Shown piece by piece: positions 33,960 to 42,801 of a stretch of DNA of 64,000 bases. Source of the DNA: Streptomyces glaucescens (GTDB lineage: Bacteria; Actinomycetota; Actinomycetes; Streptomycetales; Streptomycetaceae); assembly GCF_000761215.1 (NCBI RefSeq), contig NZ_CP009438.1:1272501-1336500 (forward strand), in the 5' to 3' direction. The notes beneath the pieces are model-generated. The model searched no databases. It had not been told where the DNA came from and saw only the letters and a program-made list of their open reading frames with translations. Within the stretch, counting starts at the first letter, position 1. Each line of letters opens with the position of its first letter. The position numbers were made by a program, and so were the translations under genes.

Positions 33960-35465
33960 TCACGCCACGAACACCCGTGCCGCCTCCGCCCCGGCGGTCC
34001 CGCCGCTCTCCACCAGCCGGGCCGCCGCGGCCAGCCGTACGGCGGCCTCCTCGGCCACCGCGCCGCCGACCGTGAAGGGCAGCCGCACATACCCCTCGAA
34101 CGCCCCGTCGACCCCGAAGCGCGGCCCGGACGGCACCCGCACGCCGACCCGCTCCCCCGCCTCGGCCAGCCGCGAGCCGGACAGCCCGCCGGCGCGCACC
34201 CACAGGGTCAGCCCGCCCCGGGGCACCTCGAACTCCCACTCCGGCAGCTCCCGCCGCACCGCGGCCACCAGCGCGTCCCGGTTCTCCCGGGCCTGCTCCC
34301 GGCGCAGCTCCACGGCCCGCGCCCAGCCACCCGTGCTGAACAGCCAGTGCACGGCCAACTGCTCCAGCACCGGTGTGCCCAGGTCGGCGTAGGCGCGGGC
34401 GGCGACCAGGCTGCGGATGACGTCCGGGGCCGCGCGCACCCAGCCGATGCGCATCCCGGCCCAGAACGCCTTGCTGGCCGATCCCACGGTGATCACCGTG
34501 GAGCCGGCGGGGTCGAAGGCGCACACGGGCGGGGGCATCGCCCCCTCCATGTCCTCGTCGAGCCACAGCTCGCTCATCGTCTCGTCGGCGACCAGCACGG
34601 TGCCCGCGGACCGGGCCGCCTCCACCAGCCGCCGCCGCTGGTCCTCGCCGACGAGCGCGCCGGTCGGGTTGTGGAAGTCGGCGACGACGTAGGCGATGCG
34701 CGGCGCGGCGTCCCGCAGCACCTGGCGCCAGCGGTCCATGTCCCAGCCGGTCAGTCCCTCGGCCATGGCGACGGGCACCAGCCGGGCACCGGCCTCGCGC
34801 ATCAGCTGGAGGATGTTGGCGTACGACGGCGACTCGACGGCGATCCGCTCGCCCCGGCCCGCGAAGAGGTGGCAGATCGCGTCGATGGCGCCCATCGCGC
34901 CGGTCGTCACCATGATCTGCTCGGGCATGGTGGGGATGCCCCGCGTGGTGTAGCGCTCGGCGATCATCGCGCGCAGCGCGGGCAGCCCGGCCGGATAGTC
35001 GCCGTGCGTGTGCGCGTACGGCGGCAGCTCCTCGAGGGCGCCCTGCACCGCGCGCGTGAGCCACGGTTCGGGCGCGGGCAGCGCCGCGCAGCCCAGGTCG
35101 ATCATCGAGCCCAGCGCCTCGGGCGGCAGCGGTTCCAGCCCCCGCGCGGGCAGCGGGTTCCCGGCCGGCACGGCCGTCCAGCTCCCCGCGCCGCGCCGGG
35201 ACTCCAGGAAGCCCTCGCTGCGCAGCGCCTCGTACGCCGCCGCCACGGTCGTACGGCTCACGGACAGCGCCAGGGCCAGCTCGCGCTCGGCGGGCAGCCG
35301 GGCGGCCACCGGGACCCGCCCTTCCAGGACCAGCAGCCGCACGCCGTCGGCGAGCGCCCGGTAGGCGGGGGGACGGCGGCTGCCGGCGCCCGTCGGGCGG
35401 TCCTGCTGGGACTTGAGCAGCCGGGCGAGCTGCGCTGCCCCCACCGCCGAGGTCCACTGCGCCAT
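33960..35465 (-). CDS. MocR-type regulator (GntR winged helix fused to aminotransferase fold)
   Basis: A 501-residue fusion. The GntR helix-turn-helix occupies about 30-95 (ALADGVRLLVLEGRVPVAARLPAERELALALSVSRTTVAAAYEAL). It is followed by a fold-type I aminotransferase domain with the PLP-anchoring NPTG (DFHNPTGALV), the Lys in GSASKAFWAGMRIGW and a C-terminal RFGVDG segment. MocR proteins use PLP as effector or cofactor. It is divergent from a YczE-family membrane protein, a pairing seen repeatedly in actinobacteria and firmicutes, so it probably regulates that gene. ATG 35465 has AAGGTGG upstream. Confidence 0.92.
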   Translation of the reverse strand: MAQWTSAVGAAQLARLLKSQQDRPTGAGSRRPPAYRALADGVRLLVLEGRVPVAARLPAERELALALSVSRTTVAAAYEALRSEGFLESRRGAGSWTAVPAGNPLPARGLEPLPPEALGSMIDLGCAALPAPEPWLTRAVQGALEELPPYAHTHGDYPAGLPALRAMIAERYTTRGIPTMPEQIMVTTGAMGAIDAICHLFAGRGERIAVESPSYANILQLMREAGARLVPVAMAEGLTGWDMDRWRQVLRDAAPRIAYVVADFHNPTGALVGEDQRRRLVEAARSAGTVLVADETMSELWLDEDMEGAMPPPVCAFDPAGSTVITVGSASKAFWAGMRIGWVRAAPDVIRSLVAARAYADLGTPVLEQLAVHWLFSTGGWARAVELRREQARENRDALVAAVRRELPEWEFEVPRGGLTLWVRAGGLSGSRLAEAGERVGVRVPSGPRFGVDGAFEGYVRLPFTVGGAVAEEAAVRLAAAARLVESGGTAGAEAARVFVA

Positions 35466-35563
35466 GATTACCAGTCCACCTTCCCCGAATTGGCCATGGA
35501 TGATGTTTCCCTCCACGCCACAGAGTGTCATGCGTCAGGCCACTACTACCAGGGGGGCACACC
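35466..35563. promoter_or_regulatory. Divergent control region for the MocR-type gene and yczE-like gene
   Basis: Only 98 bp separate the two start codons. The motif TACCAG occurs near both ends (about 35469 and 35547) in similar contexts (ACCAGTCCACC and CTACTACCAGG), which could be half-sites of a MocR operator. MocR proteins usually bind direct repeats. No clear -35/-10 pair was found. Confidence 0.35.
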
Positions 35564-36217
35564 TTGTCCGCACAGGGGCATCTTCCACGCCGGCTGACCC
35601 AGCTCTACGCCGGGCTCGCGCTGTACGGCGCCAGTTCCGCGCTCCTCGTGGAGGCGGGCCTCGGCCTCGAGCCGTGGAACGTCCTCCACCAGGGCCTGGC
35701 GGAGCGCACCGGTCTGACGATCGGCGTGGTCTCGGTCATCGTGGGCGCGGTGGTCCTGCTGCTGTGGATACCGCTGCGCCAGCGCCCCGGTCTGGGCACG
35801 GTCTCGAACGTGTTCGTGGTCGGTGCCGCCATGGACGGCACGCTCGCGCTCCTCCCGGCGGCCCAGACCCTGGCCGTCCGGATCCCCCTGCTGCTGGCCG
35901 GCGTCCTGCTGAACGGCGCCGCCACCGGCCTGTACATCGCCGCGCGATTCGGGCCCGGGCCGCGTGACGGGCTGATGACCGGGCTGCACCGGCGCACCGG
36001 CCGTTCGATCCGGCTGATGCGGACGGCCGTCGAGGTGGCGGTCGTCGTCACCGGTTTCGCGCTGGGCGGCACCATCGGCGTCGGCACGCTGCTGTACGCG
36101 GTCTCGATCGGTCCGCTCGCCCAGCTCTTCCTGCGGGTGTTCGCCCTCCCGCCGGCATCCGACGGCAGCACGGTGGTCGCCGCCGGGCAACCGCGGCGGG
36201 CGATACTGCGTCGGTGA
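35564..36217 (+). CDS. YczE-family integral membrane protein
   Basis: A 217-residue protein with five or six hydrophobic segments and the YczE/YyaS signature (LYAGLALYGASSALLVEAGLGLEPWNVLHQGLAERTG, then GPGPRDGLMTGL). I choose the TTG at 35564 because GGGGGG lies 7-12 bases upstream; no ATG or GTG gives a normal N-terminus. The biochemical role of the family is unknown. It is divergent from the MocR-type regulator and overlaps the following phosphodiesterase gene by GTGA. Confidence 0.82.
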   Translation: MSAQGHLPRRLTQLYAGLALYGASSALLVEAGLGLEPWNVLHQGLAERTGLTIGVVSVIVGAVVLLLWIPLRQRPGLGTVSNVFVVGAAMDGTLALLPAAQTLAVRIPLLLAGVLLNGAATGLYIAARFGPGPRDGLMTGLHRRTGRSIRLMRTAVEVAVVVTGFALGGTIGVGTLLYAVSIGPLAQLFLRVFALPPASDGSTVVAAGQPRRAILRR

Positions 36218-36981
36218 CCGCGCGCATACGCCATCCCTACCTCGACCATCCCGGCCCCATCCCCTTCGCCCACCGGGGCGGGGCGGCCGACGGGGTGGAG
36301 AACACCGTGTGCCAGTTCCGGCGGGCCGTCGAGGCGGGCTACCGGTACATCGAGACCGATGTGCACACCACGCGCGACGGCCGGCTCGTGGCCTTCCACG
36401 ACGAGACGCTGGACCGGGTGACCGACGGCGCGGGCCGGATCGCGGACCTGCCCTGGGCCGAGGTGCGCCACGCGCGCGTGGGCGGCCGGGAACCGGTGCC
36501 GCTGTTCGAAGAACTGCTGGAGACCTTCCCCGAGGTGCGCTGGAACGTCGACCTCAAGGCGGAGTCCGCGCTCCGCCCGTTCCTCGGCCTGGTCGCCCGG
36601 ACCGGCGCCTGGGACCGGATCTGCGTCGGCTCCTTCTCGGAGGCCCGCGTGGTGCGCGCCCAGCGCCTGGCCGGAGAACGCCTCGCGACGTCGTACGGCA
36701 CCCGCGGGGTGCTGAACCTGCGGCTGCGCTCCTGGGGCGTGCCGGTCCCGGTACGCCGCTCGGCCGTCGCGGCCCAGGTGCCCGAGTCCCGGTCCGGCAT
36801 CCCGGTCGTGGACCACCGCTTCGTGCGCGCGGCCCACGCGCGCGGGCTGCGGGTGCACGTGTGGACGGTCAACGAACCGGAACGGATGCACCGGCTCCTG
36901 GATCTGGGAGTCGATGGCATCATGACCGATCACATCGACACACTGCGCAAGGTCATGGAGGACCGGGGCGTCTGGGCCTGA
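36214..36981 (+). CDS. Glycerophosphodiester phosphodiesterase
   Basis: Hydrolyses glycerophosphodiesters to glycerol-3-phosphate and an alcohol. The 255-residue protein has the GDPD motifs: AHRGG (catalytic His), ENTVCQFRRAVEAG, YIETDVHTTRDG, VAFHDETLDRVT, WNVDLK and the C-terminal VHVWTVNEPERM. No signal peptide, so it acts in the cytoplasm. GTG 36214 overlaps the stop of the YczE-like gene. Confidence 0.93.
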   Translation: MTARIRHPYLDHPGPIPFAHRGGAADGVENTVCQFRRAVEAGYRYIETDVHTTRDGRLVAFHDETLDRVTDGAGRIADLPWAEVRHARVGGREPVPLFEELLETFPEVRWNVDLKAESALRPFLGLVARTGAWDRICVGSFSEARVVRAQRLAGERLATSYGTRGVLNLRLRSWGVPVPVRRSAVAAQVPESRSGIPVVDHRFVRAAHARGLRVHVWTVNEPERMHRLLDLGVDGIMTDHIDTLRKVMEDRGVWA

Positions 36982-37035
36982 GGCCACGCACCCCGTCCGG
37001 CCCGCGCGCACCTGCACGGGGAGGCGAGGGCACCG

Positions 37036-38388
37036 GTGGGCAGCGACACCGTGCGGACCGGCGCGGAGGACGCGGACGAGTCCGCCGCGCGACGGCGCGA
37101 ACAGCACGGCTGGTACGTCTACGACTGGGCGTGCTCCGTGTACTCGACGAGCGTGCTCACGGTGTTCCTGGGCCCCTATCTGACCTCGGTCGCCGAGTCG
37201 GCCGCGGACGCCGGCGGGTTCGTGCACCCCTTGGGCGTTCCGGTGCGCGCGGGCTCCTTCTTCGCGTACGCGGTGTCCCTGTCGGTGATCGTCGCCATCG
37301 TGGCGATGCCCCTGGTGGGCGCCGCCGCCGACCGCACGGGCCGCAAGAAGCCCCTGCTGGCCGCCGCCGCGTACGCGGGCGCGGCGGCCACCACGGGCAT
37401 GTTCTTCCTCTCCGGGGACCGCTATCTGCTCGGCGGGGCGCTGCTGATCGTGGCGAACGCGGCCCAGTCGGTGGCGATGATGCTCTGCAACTCCTACCTG
37501 CCGCAGATCGCGCCGCCCGAGGAGCGGGACGCCGTCTCCTCGCGCGGCTGGGCCTTCGGGTACGCGGCCGGAGCGCTGGTCCTCGTCGGCAACCTGGTCC
37601 TGTACCTGGCCCACGACTCCTTCGGCCTCACCGAGGGCGAGGCGGTGCGGATCTGCCTGGCCTCGGCCGGCCTGTGGTGGGGCGCGTTCGCGGTGATCCC
37701 GCTGCGCAGGCTGCGCGACCGTCCGGCGGCGCGCCCGGCGCCGGCCCTCTCCGGGCGCCGGCAGCTGGTCGCGACCCTGCGCGACATGCGCCGCCATCCG
37801 CTCACGCTGGCCTTCCTGCTCGCGTACCTGGTCTACAACGACGGCATCCAGACGGTGATCACGCAGGCCTCGGTCTACGGGTCGAAGGAGCTGGGGCTCG
37901 GCCAGTCGACGCTCATCGGGGCGGTGCTGCTGGTCCAGGTGCTGGCGGTGGCGGGCGCGCTGCTGCTGGGACGGCTGGCCCGGCGGTACGGCGCCCAGCG
38001 CACGGTGCTCGGCTCGCTGCTCGCCTGGATCGTGATCCTCGCCGCGGGCTACTTCCTGCCCGCCGGGGCGCCGGTGTGGTTCTTCGTCCTGGCGGCCGGG
38101 ATCGGCCTGGTCCTCGGCGGCAGTCAGGCGCTGTCCCGCTCGCTGTTCTCGCACCTGGTCCCGCCCGGCAAGGAGGCCGAGTACTTCTCGGCGTACGAGC
38201 TGAGCGACCGCGGCATGAGCTGGCTGGGCCCGCTGCTGTTCGGCCTGACGTACCAGCTCACCGGGAGCTACCGGGACGCGATCGTGTCGCTGGTCGCCTT
38301 CTTCGTGCTGGGTTTCCTGCTGCTGGCGCGGGTGCCGCTGCGGCGGGCGATCGGCGACGCGGGGAACCCGGTCCCCGAAAGGATTTAG
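37036..38388 (+). CDS. MFS transporter of the UMF1 (Atg22-like) family
   Basis: A 450-residue membrane protein with about eleven to twelve hydrophobic segments. The N-terminal WYVYDWACSVYSTSVLTVFLGPYL is the hallmark of the UMF1/Atg22 branch. The loop GAAADRTGRKKPLL is the first MFS loop and GLVLGGSQALSRSLFSHLVPPGKEAEYF is a conserved late motif. Substrate unknown; fungal Atg22 exports amino acids from vacuoles. GTG start at 37036, 54 bp after the phosphodiesterase gene on the same strand, so possibly co-transcribed. Confidence 0.9.
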   Translation: MGSDTVRTGAEDADESAARRREQHGWYVYDWACSVYSTSVLTVFLGPYLTSVAESAADAGGFVHPLGVPVRAGSFFAYAVSLSVIVAIVAMPLVGAAADRTGRKKPLLAAAAYAGAAATTGMFFLSGDRYLLGGALLIVANAAQSVAMMLCNSYLPQIAPPEERDAVSSRGWAFGYAAGALVLVGNLVLYLAHDSFGLTEGEAVRICLASAGLWWGAFAVIPLRRLRDRPAARPAPALSGRRQLVATLRDMRRHPLTLAFLLAYLVYNDGIQTVITQASVYGSKELGLGQSTLIGAVLLVQVLAVAGALLLGRLARRYGAQRTVLGSLLAWIVILAAGYFLPAGAPVWFFVLAAGIGLVLGGSQALSRSLFSHLVPPGKEAEYFSAYELSDRGMSWLGPLLFGLTYQLTGSYRDAIVSLVAFFVLGFLLLARVPLRRAIGDAGNPVPERI

Positions 38389-38578
38389 CACTCTGCGGGA
38401 AAGGGCTGTAGTGTACGCGTTTGGCCTGCCAGGCGTACCGTTACTGCGCGTCAAAGATGCCGAAACGCTGGGTGACATCTCCGATCAGATGTGACAAACC
38501 GGGCGCCTGTGGGTACTGCACTGGTTGACAAGGCTGCGGCTACGACGGCGACGCATGACCCGGAACGTGACGCGGAAC

Positions 38579-38605
38579 GGGAATCTTTACCGCCGACCGG
38601 ACGTT
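38579..38605 (+). promoter_or_regulatory. Sigma-R type promoter of rbpA
   Basis: GGGAAT (38579-38584), an 18-bp spacer and GTT (38603-38605) match the known Streptomyces sigma-R consensus GGAAT-N18-GTT. It lies 61 bp before the rbpA start. In S. coelicolor, rbpA is known to be induced by thiol-oxidative stress from a sigma-R promoter. A further possible housekeeping promoter, TTAGCA-N18-TAGTGT, lies upstream at about 38385-38414. Confidence 0.8.
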
Positions 38606-38666
38606 GACCGGATGACGACGACAGCGACACCTGTCCTGTGGGCGACAAGCCCGGGAGGCACGATTC

Positions 38667-39041
38667 ATGAGTGAGCGAGCTCTTCGCGGCACGCGCCTCG
38701 TGGTGACCAGCTACGAGACGGACCGCGGCATCGACCTGGCCCCGCGCCAGGCCGTGGAGTACGCATGCGAGAAGGGGCACCGCTTCGAGATGCCCTTCTC
38801 GGTCGAGGCGGAGATCCCGCCGGAGTGGGAGTGCAAGGTCTGCGGGGCCCAGGCACTCCTCGTGGACGGCGACGGCCCTGAGGAGAAGAAGGCCAAGCCC
38901 GCGCGCACGCATTGGGACATGCTGATGGAGCGGCGCACCCGCGAGGAGCTCGAAGAGGTCCTCGAGGAGCGTCTCGCCGTGCTGCGTTCCGGCGCGATGA
39001 ACATCGCCGTTCATCCCCGGGACAGCCGCAAGTCGGCCTGA
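38667..39041 (+). CDS. rbpA: RNA polymerase-binding protein RbpA
   Basis: Small actinobacterial protein that binds the principal sigma factor and RNA polymerase and stimulates open-complex formation. The 124-residue sequence has the flexible N-terminal tail (SERALRGTRLVVTSYETDRGIDLAPRQ), the core domain with one cysteine pair and zinc-ribbon remnants (YACEKGH and ECKVCGAQ), and the C-terminal sigma-interaction helices (THWDMLMERRTREELEEVLEERLAVLR). ATG 38667 after GGGAGG. A sigma-R promoter lies upstream and a perfect hairpin follows. Confidence 0.97.
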   Translation: MSERALRGTRLVVTSYETDRGIDLAPRQAVEYACEKGHRFEMPFSVEAEIPPEWECKVCGAQALLVDGDGPEEKKAKPARTHWDMLMERRTREELEEVLEERLAVLRSGAMNIAVHPRDSRKSA

Positions 39042-39079
39042 GTCCTGGCGGGGCCTGGCCCGGTATCCAGCGCACATGA

Positions 39080-39119
39080 CCGCGGGCGCCGTACGTGACT
39101 CCACGTACGGCGCCCGCGG
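39080..39119. terminator. Strong bidirectional terminator between rbpA and fxsA
   Basis: Perfect 18-bp stem (39080-39097 with 39102-39119) with a 4-nt loop. It lies 38 bp after rbpA and 58 bp from the end of the convergent fxsA-like gene. Confidence 0.85.
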
Positions 39120-39177
39120 TCGTGGTGCGTCCAGGGCGCTCGGGCGGTCCCCGCCGCTCAGCGGGGGCGGTCCCCGC

Positions 39178-39732
39178 TCAGCGGTTCAGGTGCGGCCGCT
39201 GTTCGCGCGGCGCGTCCCCCGGCTCGTCGCGGACGACCTCGCCCTGCACGACCTTCCCGCCGGGGTGGTACATGCGGGCCTGCTGGAAGGCGTCGCCCAG
39301 CCCGCCGGGGGCGGCGTGCCGCAGCTTGCGGTCCACCGCCCGCTCCGCGTACCGCCCGAGGGCCCGCTGGACCGGCGGGACGAGCAGCAGCAGACCGGCC
39401 GCGTCCGAGATCGGCCCGGGCAGGATCAGCAGCAGGCCGCCGAGCATCGTCAGGCCGCTGCCGCCGCCGCTGGAGGGGGCGGTGCCCCGCTGCAGGGCCT
39501 CGTTGAGGTTCCGGAAGGCGCGCCGGCCGGCCCGCTTGATCACGACCGAGCCGAGGACGATCCCGGCGATCAGCAGCAGGAACACCGTGAACCCGCCGGC
39601 CGCGTCCGCGACCACGGTCAGCAGCCAGATCTCCAGCACCAGCCACGCGGCGACGGCGAGCGGCAGCACGGTGCGCGGCCGGGACCGTCGGGGCCGGGTG
39701 GCGGGCGGAGGGGTCGGAGCGCCAGTCATCAT
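39178..39732 (-). CDS. fxsA: FxsA-family membrane protein
   Basis: A 184-residue membrane protein. The FxsA core (about 20-125) has LEIWLLTVVADAAGGFTVFLLLIAGIVLGSVVIKRAG and LGGLLLILPGPISDAAGLLLLVPPVQR, the usual PGPISD-type motif. Three to four hydrophobic segments are followed by a polar, basic tail. E. coli FxsA affects phage exclusion when overproduced; its normal role is unclear. Start is one of two adjacent ATGs (39732 or 39729). Converges on rbpA. Confidence 0.88.
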   Translation of the reverse strand: MMTGAPTPPPATRPRRSRPRTVLPLAVAAWLVLEIWLLTVVADAAGGFTVFLLLIAGIVLGSVVIKRAGRRAFRNLNEALQRGTAPSSGGGSGLTMLGGLLLILPGPISDAAGLLLLVPPVQRALGRYAERAVDRKLRHAAPGGLGDAFQQARMYHPGGKVVQGEVVRDEPGDAPREQRPHLNR

Positions 39733-39815
39733 GGGTCCAGTGTGCCCGTGCCCGGCTCAGCACGGGATAAGGGCTCCCTCCGGGCCGCGGGCCGGCGCCA
39801 TGGGCCGGCGCCCGG

Positions 39816-40622
39816 TCACGGCTTCGGCGCGTCGCCGTGCCGGCCGCCCATGAGCTTGCCGACCCGCTCCCCGACGCCCCACGTGGTGACCCGCCACAGG
39901 GCCTCCACCAGGATGTCGCGGCTCATCTTGGAGTCGCCGAGTTCGCGTTCGACGAAGGTGATGGGGACCTCGACGACGTGGTAGCCGGCCTTGATGGCGC
40001 GGCGGGCGAGGTCGACCTGGAAGCAGTAGCCCTGGGAGGCGACGTCGTCGAGACCGAGGCCGCGCAGGGTCTCCGCGCGGAAGGCCCGGTAGCCGCCGGT
40101 GATGTCGCGCAGCGGCAGGTCGAGCGCGATGCGGGAGTAGAGGCTGCCGCCCCGGGAGATGAACTCGCGGGACTTGGGCCAGTTCACCACCCGGCCGCCC
40201 GGCACCCAGCGGGAGCCCAGCACCAGGTCGGCGCCCTTGAGCGCGGTCAGCAGCCGGGGCAGCTCCTCGGGCTGGTGGGAGCCGTCGGCGTCCATCTCGA
40301 TCAGCACGCCGTAGTCGCGTTCCATGCCCCAGCGGAAGCCCGCGAGGTAGGCGGCGCCCAGGCCCTCCTTGCCCTTGCGGTGCAGCACGTGGACCTGGTC
40401 GTCGGCGGCGGCGAGTTCGTCGGCGAGCTTGCCCGTGCCGTCGGGGCTGTTGTCGTCGGCCACGAGCACGTGCGCCTCGGGGACCGCCTCGCGCACCCGG
40501 CCGACGATCACCTTGATGTTCTCCGCCTCGTTGTAGGTCGGAATGATCACCAAGGCCGTTCCGAGCGGGCCGAAGCGCCTGCCCTGGGCCTCTCCCGCGC
40601 GGGTCCCTTCGCCGTCGTTCAC
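39816..40622 (-). CDS. ppm1: Polyprenol-phosphate mannose synthase (Ppm1)
   Basis: GT2-family enzyme transferring mannose from GDP-mannose to polyprenyl phosphate at the membrane, the donor for protein O-mannosylation by Pmt. The 268-residue protein is dolichol-phosphate-mannose-synthase-like: VIIPTYNEAENI, ADDNSPDGTG, the DxD-type EMDADGSHQPEELP, GSRWVPGGRVVNWP and FRAFRAETLRGL-type motifs. It lacks the N-terminal acyltransferase domain of mycobacterial Ppm1. The GTG at 40622 is chosen for the AAGGGG five bases upstream; an ATG at 40658 has none. In S. coelicolor the orthologue is needed for glycoprotein synthesis and phage phiC31 infection (known). Confidence 0.93.
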   Translation of the reverse strand: MNDGEGTRAGEAQGRRFGPLGTALVIIPTYNEAENIKVIVGRVREAVPEAHVLVADDNSPDGTGKLADELAAADDQVHVLHRKGKEGLGAAYLAGFRWGMERDYGVLIEMDADGSHQPEELPRLLTALKGADLVLGSRWVPGGRVVNWPKSREFISRGGSLYSRIALDLPLRDITGGYRAFRAETLRGLGLDDVASQGYCFQVDLARRAIKAGYHVVEVPITFVERELGDSKMSRDILVEALWRVTTWGVGERVGKLMGGRHGDAPKP

Positions 40623-41150
40623 TGCTGCCCCTTCATGTCCGTCGCAGATGTCCACCATAGTGGCCGCGGCCTGCGCTGACGTGACACGACGTACGGATGG
40701 TGGTGTCGGTCGCGCGCGAGCGGGCGGATCCGCGGTTCCCCGCGGTGCGGCGGATGGGGGCCCGGCGCCCTTCGGGCCGACCTGGGACCCGCTGGCTGCG
40801 GGTCTGCCGAAAGCCGTTGTCTACTGAGCGCCCGGGCCCCACCCGGGTCACACCTTCCCGGCCGGCCGGAGCGTTCCCCGGGTACGGCGCCGGCGCTGGG
40901 CCTGGCTCCCGGCGACGGCGCCCCGGTGCGGTGCGCCGTCACCGACCCAGCGGCGCCGCGGCGAGCGGGTGAGCGCTCCCCGATCGGGTGTCCGGTGGTG
41001 GACCCGGCCGAACCTACCGGCCCGGGACCGGCCCCCGCCAGCCGCCGCCCGACCTGCGGCTCCCGCACGAGTCCGCAGGTGGGGCGGGTGGACGCGCAGG
41101 TCGCGCGACGGCCCGCCGTCCCCCGGGCGCCCCACCGTCCGCGCGGGAGA
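40623..41150. other. 528-bp intergenic region without a supported gene
   Basis: Very G+C-rich sequence with many short inverted repeats (for example around GGCCCGGCGCCCTTCGGGCCG near 40763). Reading frames on both strands lack the expected start sites and protein-like composition. It must contain the ppm1 promoter. Nothing else is recognised. Confidence 0.4.
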
Positions 41151-42755
41151 TCACTCGCCCGGCCGTACGAACACCGTCCGGCCGCCGACCACCGTGCGCA
41201 GGCAGACCGGCAGCTCACCGCCCGGGGTCAGGTCGGGCAGGCCGGGGGTGCCCGAACGGGGGTCGGTGGACCAGCGGGCGACCCGGTCGTCGGGGGCCTG
41301 CACGACGAGCGCGCCGGTGCGCCACACGGCGTAGTCCGCGGGCGCGCCCGGTACCAGCAGGCCCGCGTCGTCGCGGCCGACCGCCCGCCAGCCGCCGCGC
41401 GTGTGGGCCGTGAACGCGGCCCGCACCGAGACGCGGTGCTCGGGAGTGCGGTGGAACGCGGCGGCACGGACCGTGCCCCAGGGGTCCAGCGGGGTGACCG
41501 GGCTGTCGGAGCCGAGGGCGAGCGGGACCCCGGCCCGCAGCAGGGCCGCGAACGGGTTGAGCGTCCTGGCGCGCTCGGCGCCGAGCCGCTGGGCGTACAT
41601 CCCCTCCGCGCCGCCCCACAGGGCGTCGAACGCGGGCTGCACGGACGCCGTGAGGCCGAGCTCGGCGAAGGCGGCGACGGTCTCCGGGGTGAGCATCTCG
41701 GCGTGCTCCACGCGGTGCCGGGCGGCCCGGACGCGGGCCAGGCCCACCTTCTCGGCGGCGGCGCGCACACCCGCGACGACGGTGGTGACGGCGGCGTCGC
41801 CGATGGCGTGGAAGCCCGCCTGGAGGCCCGCCTCGGTGCAGGCGACGACGTGCGCGGCGACCGCCGCGGCGTCCAGGTGGGCCGTGCCGGTGTGGGCGGC
41901 GTCGGCGTACGGCTCGTGCAGGCAGGCGGTGTGCGAACCGAGGGCGCCGTCGACGAAGAGGTCGCCCGCGGCGCCCAGCGCGCCCAGCTCCCGGGCCTTG
42001 TCGACGTCCTGCTCGGCCCAGTAGCCGACGACGCGCGGGCCGGGCTCCTCGGCGGCGAGACGGAGCAGCCCGGTGAAGTCGTCCTCGGAGGAGATCTCCG
42101 GGCCGCCGCACTCGTGCACCGAGCCGATGCCCAGGGAGGCCGCGTGGGCGAGGGCGGCGCGCTGGGCCTCGGTGCGCTGGGCGGGGGTGACGGCGGACAG
42201 CGCGGTGGCGCGCACGGCGTGGTGGGCGTCGTCGGTGAGCGGGCCGTCCCCCACCGGGCCGAGGCCCGGGGTCAGGTCGAGCAGGGCCGTGGTGACCACG
42301 GCGGAGTGCACGTCGATCCGACTCAGGTACAGGGGCCGTCCGCCGGTCGCCTCGTCCAGTTCGGCCCGGGTCGGCGGGCGGCCGCCGGGCCAGCGGGCGG
42401 CGTCCCAGCCGTGCCCCAGCAGCACCCGGTCGTGCGGGCGCGCGGCGGCGAACTCCCGGACCAGCTCCAGCGCCCGGCCGAGGTCCCGCGCGGCGGACAG
42501 GTCGAGCCCGGTGAGGGCCAGCCCGGTCGCGGTGGCGTGCACGTGGGCGTCGGTGAACGCGGGGGTGACGAGGGCGCCGTCGAGGTCGATCACCTCGTCG
42601 ACGCCGTCCGCGAAGGCGTCGGCGGCGCCCTCGGAGCCGACCCAGGCGACCTGCCCGTGCTCGACGACCATGGCGGTGGCGAACGGGTCGGCGGGGCTGT
42701 GGACCTCTCCGCGGCGGAGGAGGACGGTCTTCGTCGGGGCGGTGCGCTCACTCAT
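41151..42755 (-). CDS. YtcJ-like metal-dependent amidohydrolase
   Basis: A 534-residue cytoplasmic hydrolase of the amidohydrolase_3 family (YtcJ/exoenzyme-regulator-like). The metal site begins with TDAHVHAT (H-x-H). HAIGDAAVTTVV and ARHRVEHAEM supply further ligands, and LALGSDSPVTPLDPW carries the Asp near the C-terminus. N-terminal and C-terminal beta-sandwich segments (VLLRRGEVHSP; GAPADYAVW) fit. The substrate is unknown. ATG 42755 is used; the longer frame is spill-over. The Lrp-type regulator lies 46 bp upstream on the same strand. Confidence 0.9.
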   Translation of the reverse strand: MSERTAPTKTVLLRRGEVHSPADPFATAMVVEHGQVAWVGSEGAADAFADGVDEVIDLDGALVTPAFTDAHVHATATGLALTGLDLSAARDLGRALELVREFAAARPHDRVLLGHGWDAARWPGGRPPTRAELDEATGGRPLYLSRIDVHSAVVTTALLDLTPGLGPVGDGPLTDDAHHAVRATALSAVTPAQRTEAQRAALAHAASLGIGSVHECGGPEISSEDDFTGLLRLAAEEPGPRVVGYWAEQDVDKARELGALGAAGDLFVDGALGSHTACLHEPYADAAHTGTAHLDAAAVAAHVVACTEAGLQAGFHAIGDAAVTTVVAGVRAAAEKVGLARVRAARHRVEHAEMLTPETVAAFAELGLTASVQPAFDALWGGAEGMYAQRLGAERARTLNPFAALLRAGVPLALGSDSPVTPLDPWGTVRAAAFHRTPEHRVSVRAAFTAHTRGGWRAVGRDDAGLLVPGAPADYAVWRTGALVVQAPDDRVARWSTDPRSGTPGLPDLTPGGELPVCLRTVVGGRTVFVRPGE

Positions 42756-42801
42756 GGGACACAGTGTCGCGCCCCGCGCGCGCCGTCCCGCACCCAGGTG
42801 G

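Noticed and set aside
35605..38478. 957-codon open frame on the minus strand across yczE, the phosphodiesterase and the UMF1 transporter
   Set aside because: Runs antisense through three convincing genes and has Arg/Pro/Gln-rich composition.
40697..40972. Possible gene in the 528-bp gap upstream of ppm1
   Set aside because: No ribosome site, Arg/Pro/Gly-rich translation and no recognisable motif on either strand.
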